This document shows, in pieces, positions 5,637-6,081 of a stretch of 6,081 bases of DNA. The DNA comes from Clostridia bacterium (GTDB taxonomy: Bacteria; Bacillota; Clostridia; RGIG8785): NCBI GenBank assembly GCA_017620795.1, contig JAGAUM010000137.1, positions 1 to 6,081 on the forward strand, given 5' to 3'. The translations under genes and the position numbers were made by a program. The notes beneath the pieces are model-generated. The model saw only the letters and a list, made by a program, of their open reading frames with translations. It was not told the origin of the DNA and did no database searches. The stretch's first letter is position 1. Every line of letters starts with the position of its first letter.

Positions 5637-5639
5637 TTT

Positions 5640-6081
5640 TCAGATGCCTCGAAGTTCGGTGTTCGGGAGACTGGGAAGCAGGATTTTCCTGAATAAATCA
5701 AGGGTTTCGGGGTTATGAGGGGTCAGATTCTGACCGATTAAAGGCTTGTCATTTTGGAATTGTTGCAAGAAATATTTTGTGTCTCCTTTTAACCAAACCC
5801 CAATATCTTGTATACACTGTTCGTCATGGAGTTCTTTGACCACCGTGGTGCGAAACTCGTGGGGTAAACCCGATGCTTCCAACAGCGCCACGCTCTTTTT
5901 TACGGGCGCAAGGTCAAAGTTCGGGATGCCCACCGCCTCCCCATAACGGTCAGGCGAGGACTTGATGTCCGTTGCCACATAGTCTAAAAGGTCTTCCTTT
6001 AATAATGCCTCTAATACCTCGGGTCGGGCGCCATTGGTGTCCAGCTTCACTGCAAAGCCCAATGCCCGTACCTTGCGGATA
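5640..6081 (-). CDS. nrdG: Anaerobic ribonucleotide reductase activating protein (radical SAM), C-terminal part
   Basis: Radical-SAM activase that would use a 4Fe-4S cluster and S-adenosylmethionine to create the glycyl radical (predicted G663) on NrdD. The last 146 residues are here; the frame is open to the window edge, and the N-terminal CxxxCxxC cluster motif is outside. Seen: VKLDTNGARPEVLEALL (barrel strand with the DTNG signature), DYVATDIKSSPDRYG, EFRTTVV, and the C-terminal end NTELRGI, all typical of the longer NrdG2-like activases (TIGR02495 type, about 230 residues, from memory) rather than the short E. coli NrdG. A TTG at 6062 is merely an in-frame leucine codon. It lies upstream of nrdD with its own terminator between them, so it is not co-transcribed from the nrdD promoter. 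Confidence 0.9.
   Translation of the reverse strand, partial: IRKVRALGFAVKLDTNGARPEVLEALLKEDLLDYVATDIKSSPDRYGEAVGIPNFDLAPVKKSVALLEASGLPHEFRTTVVKELHDEQCIQDIGVWLKGDTKYFLQQFQNDKPLIGQNLTPHNPETLDLFRKILLPSLPNTELRGI

Noticed and set aside
1..6081. CRISPR array, tRNA, rRNA, insertion sequence or defence system
   Set aside because: No regularly spaced repeats, clover-leaf pattern, transposase, or defence-type protein was seen on either strand.

Overview
The window looks like chromosomal DNA of an anaerobic, low-to-medium GC Clostridia-type Firmicute, probably an Oscillospiraceae/Ruminococcaceae relative. The reasons are a GlyQS-type glycyl-tRNA synthetase, a DUF5685-like gene paired with a J-domain gene, a class III (anaerobic) ribonucleotide reductase with its radical-SAM activase, strong AGGAGG-type ribosome binding sites and consensus sigma-A promoters. 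Genus cannot be fixed from the sequence alone. There is no CRISPR array, tRNA, rRNA, transposase or phage gene, and no gap above 300 bases without a gene.

Left part (1-765): the 5' two thirds of the chain-initiating end of glyS lies on the minus strand and runs off the window. Its leader has a GC-rich hairpin directly against the Shine-Dalgarno sequence. A consensus promoter for glyS lies back to back with a second consensus promoter reading right.

Middle (766-2240): the rightward promoter drives two genes that overlap by 8 bases. The first is a DUF5685-like protein with a CxxC motif and two Asp-rich motifs reminiscent of all-alpha prenyl synthases. The second is a small J-domain/TPR protein that has lost the HPD motif and ends in a tail with 9 cysteines in 16 residues. 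A 70-bp imperfect palindrome, probably a dispersed repeat, follows, then a bidirectional terminator shared with the convergent trxB.

Right part (2239-6081, minus strand): an anaerobic dNTP-synthesis cluster. In transcription order it holds the 3' part of an NrdG-type activase with its own terminator, then a TTGACA/TATACT promoter with a well-matched NrdR box and a weaker second one, then nrdD, then trxB 11 bases after the nrdD stop. NrdD is of the Thermotoga maritima-like sort and carries a fused C-terminal glutaredoxin/NrdH-like domain with a CPNC motif. The adjacent thioredoxin reductase lacks the HRRxxxR motif that normally selects NADPH. Together these suggest a self-contained electron path (reductase, tethered redoxin, NrdD active site) in place of formate, under NrdR control.

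The points most worth following are the fused-redoxin NrdD with its atypical reductase, and the DUF5685/degenerate-J-protein pair whose biochemical role is unknown.
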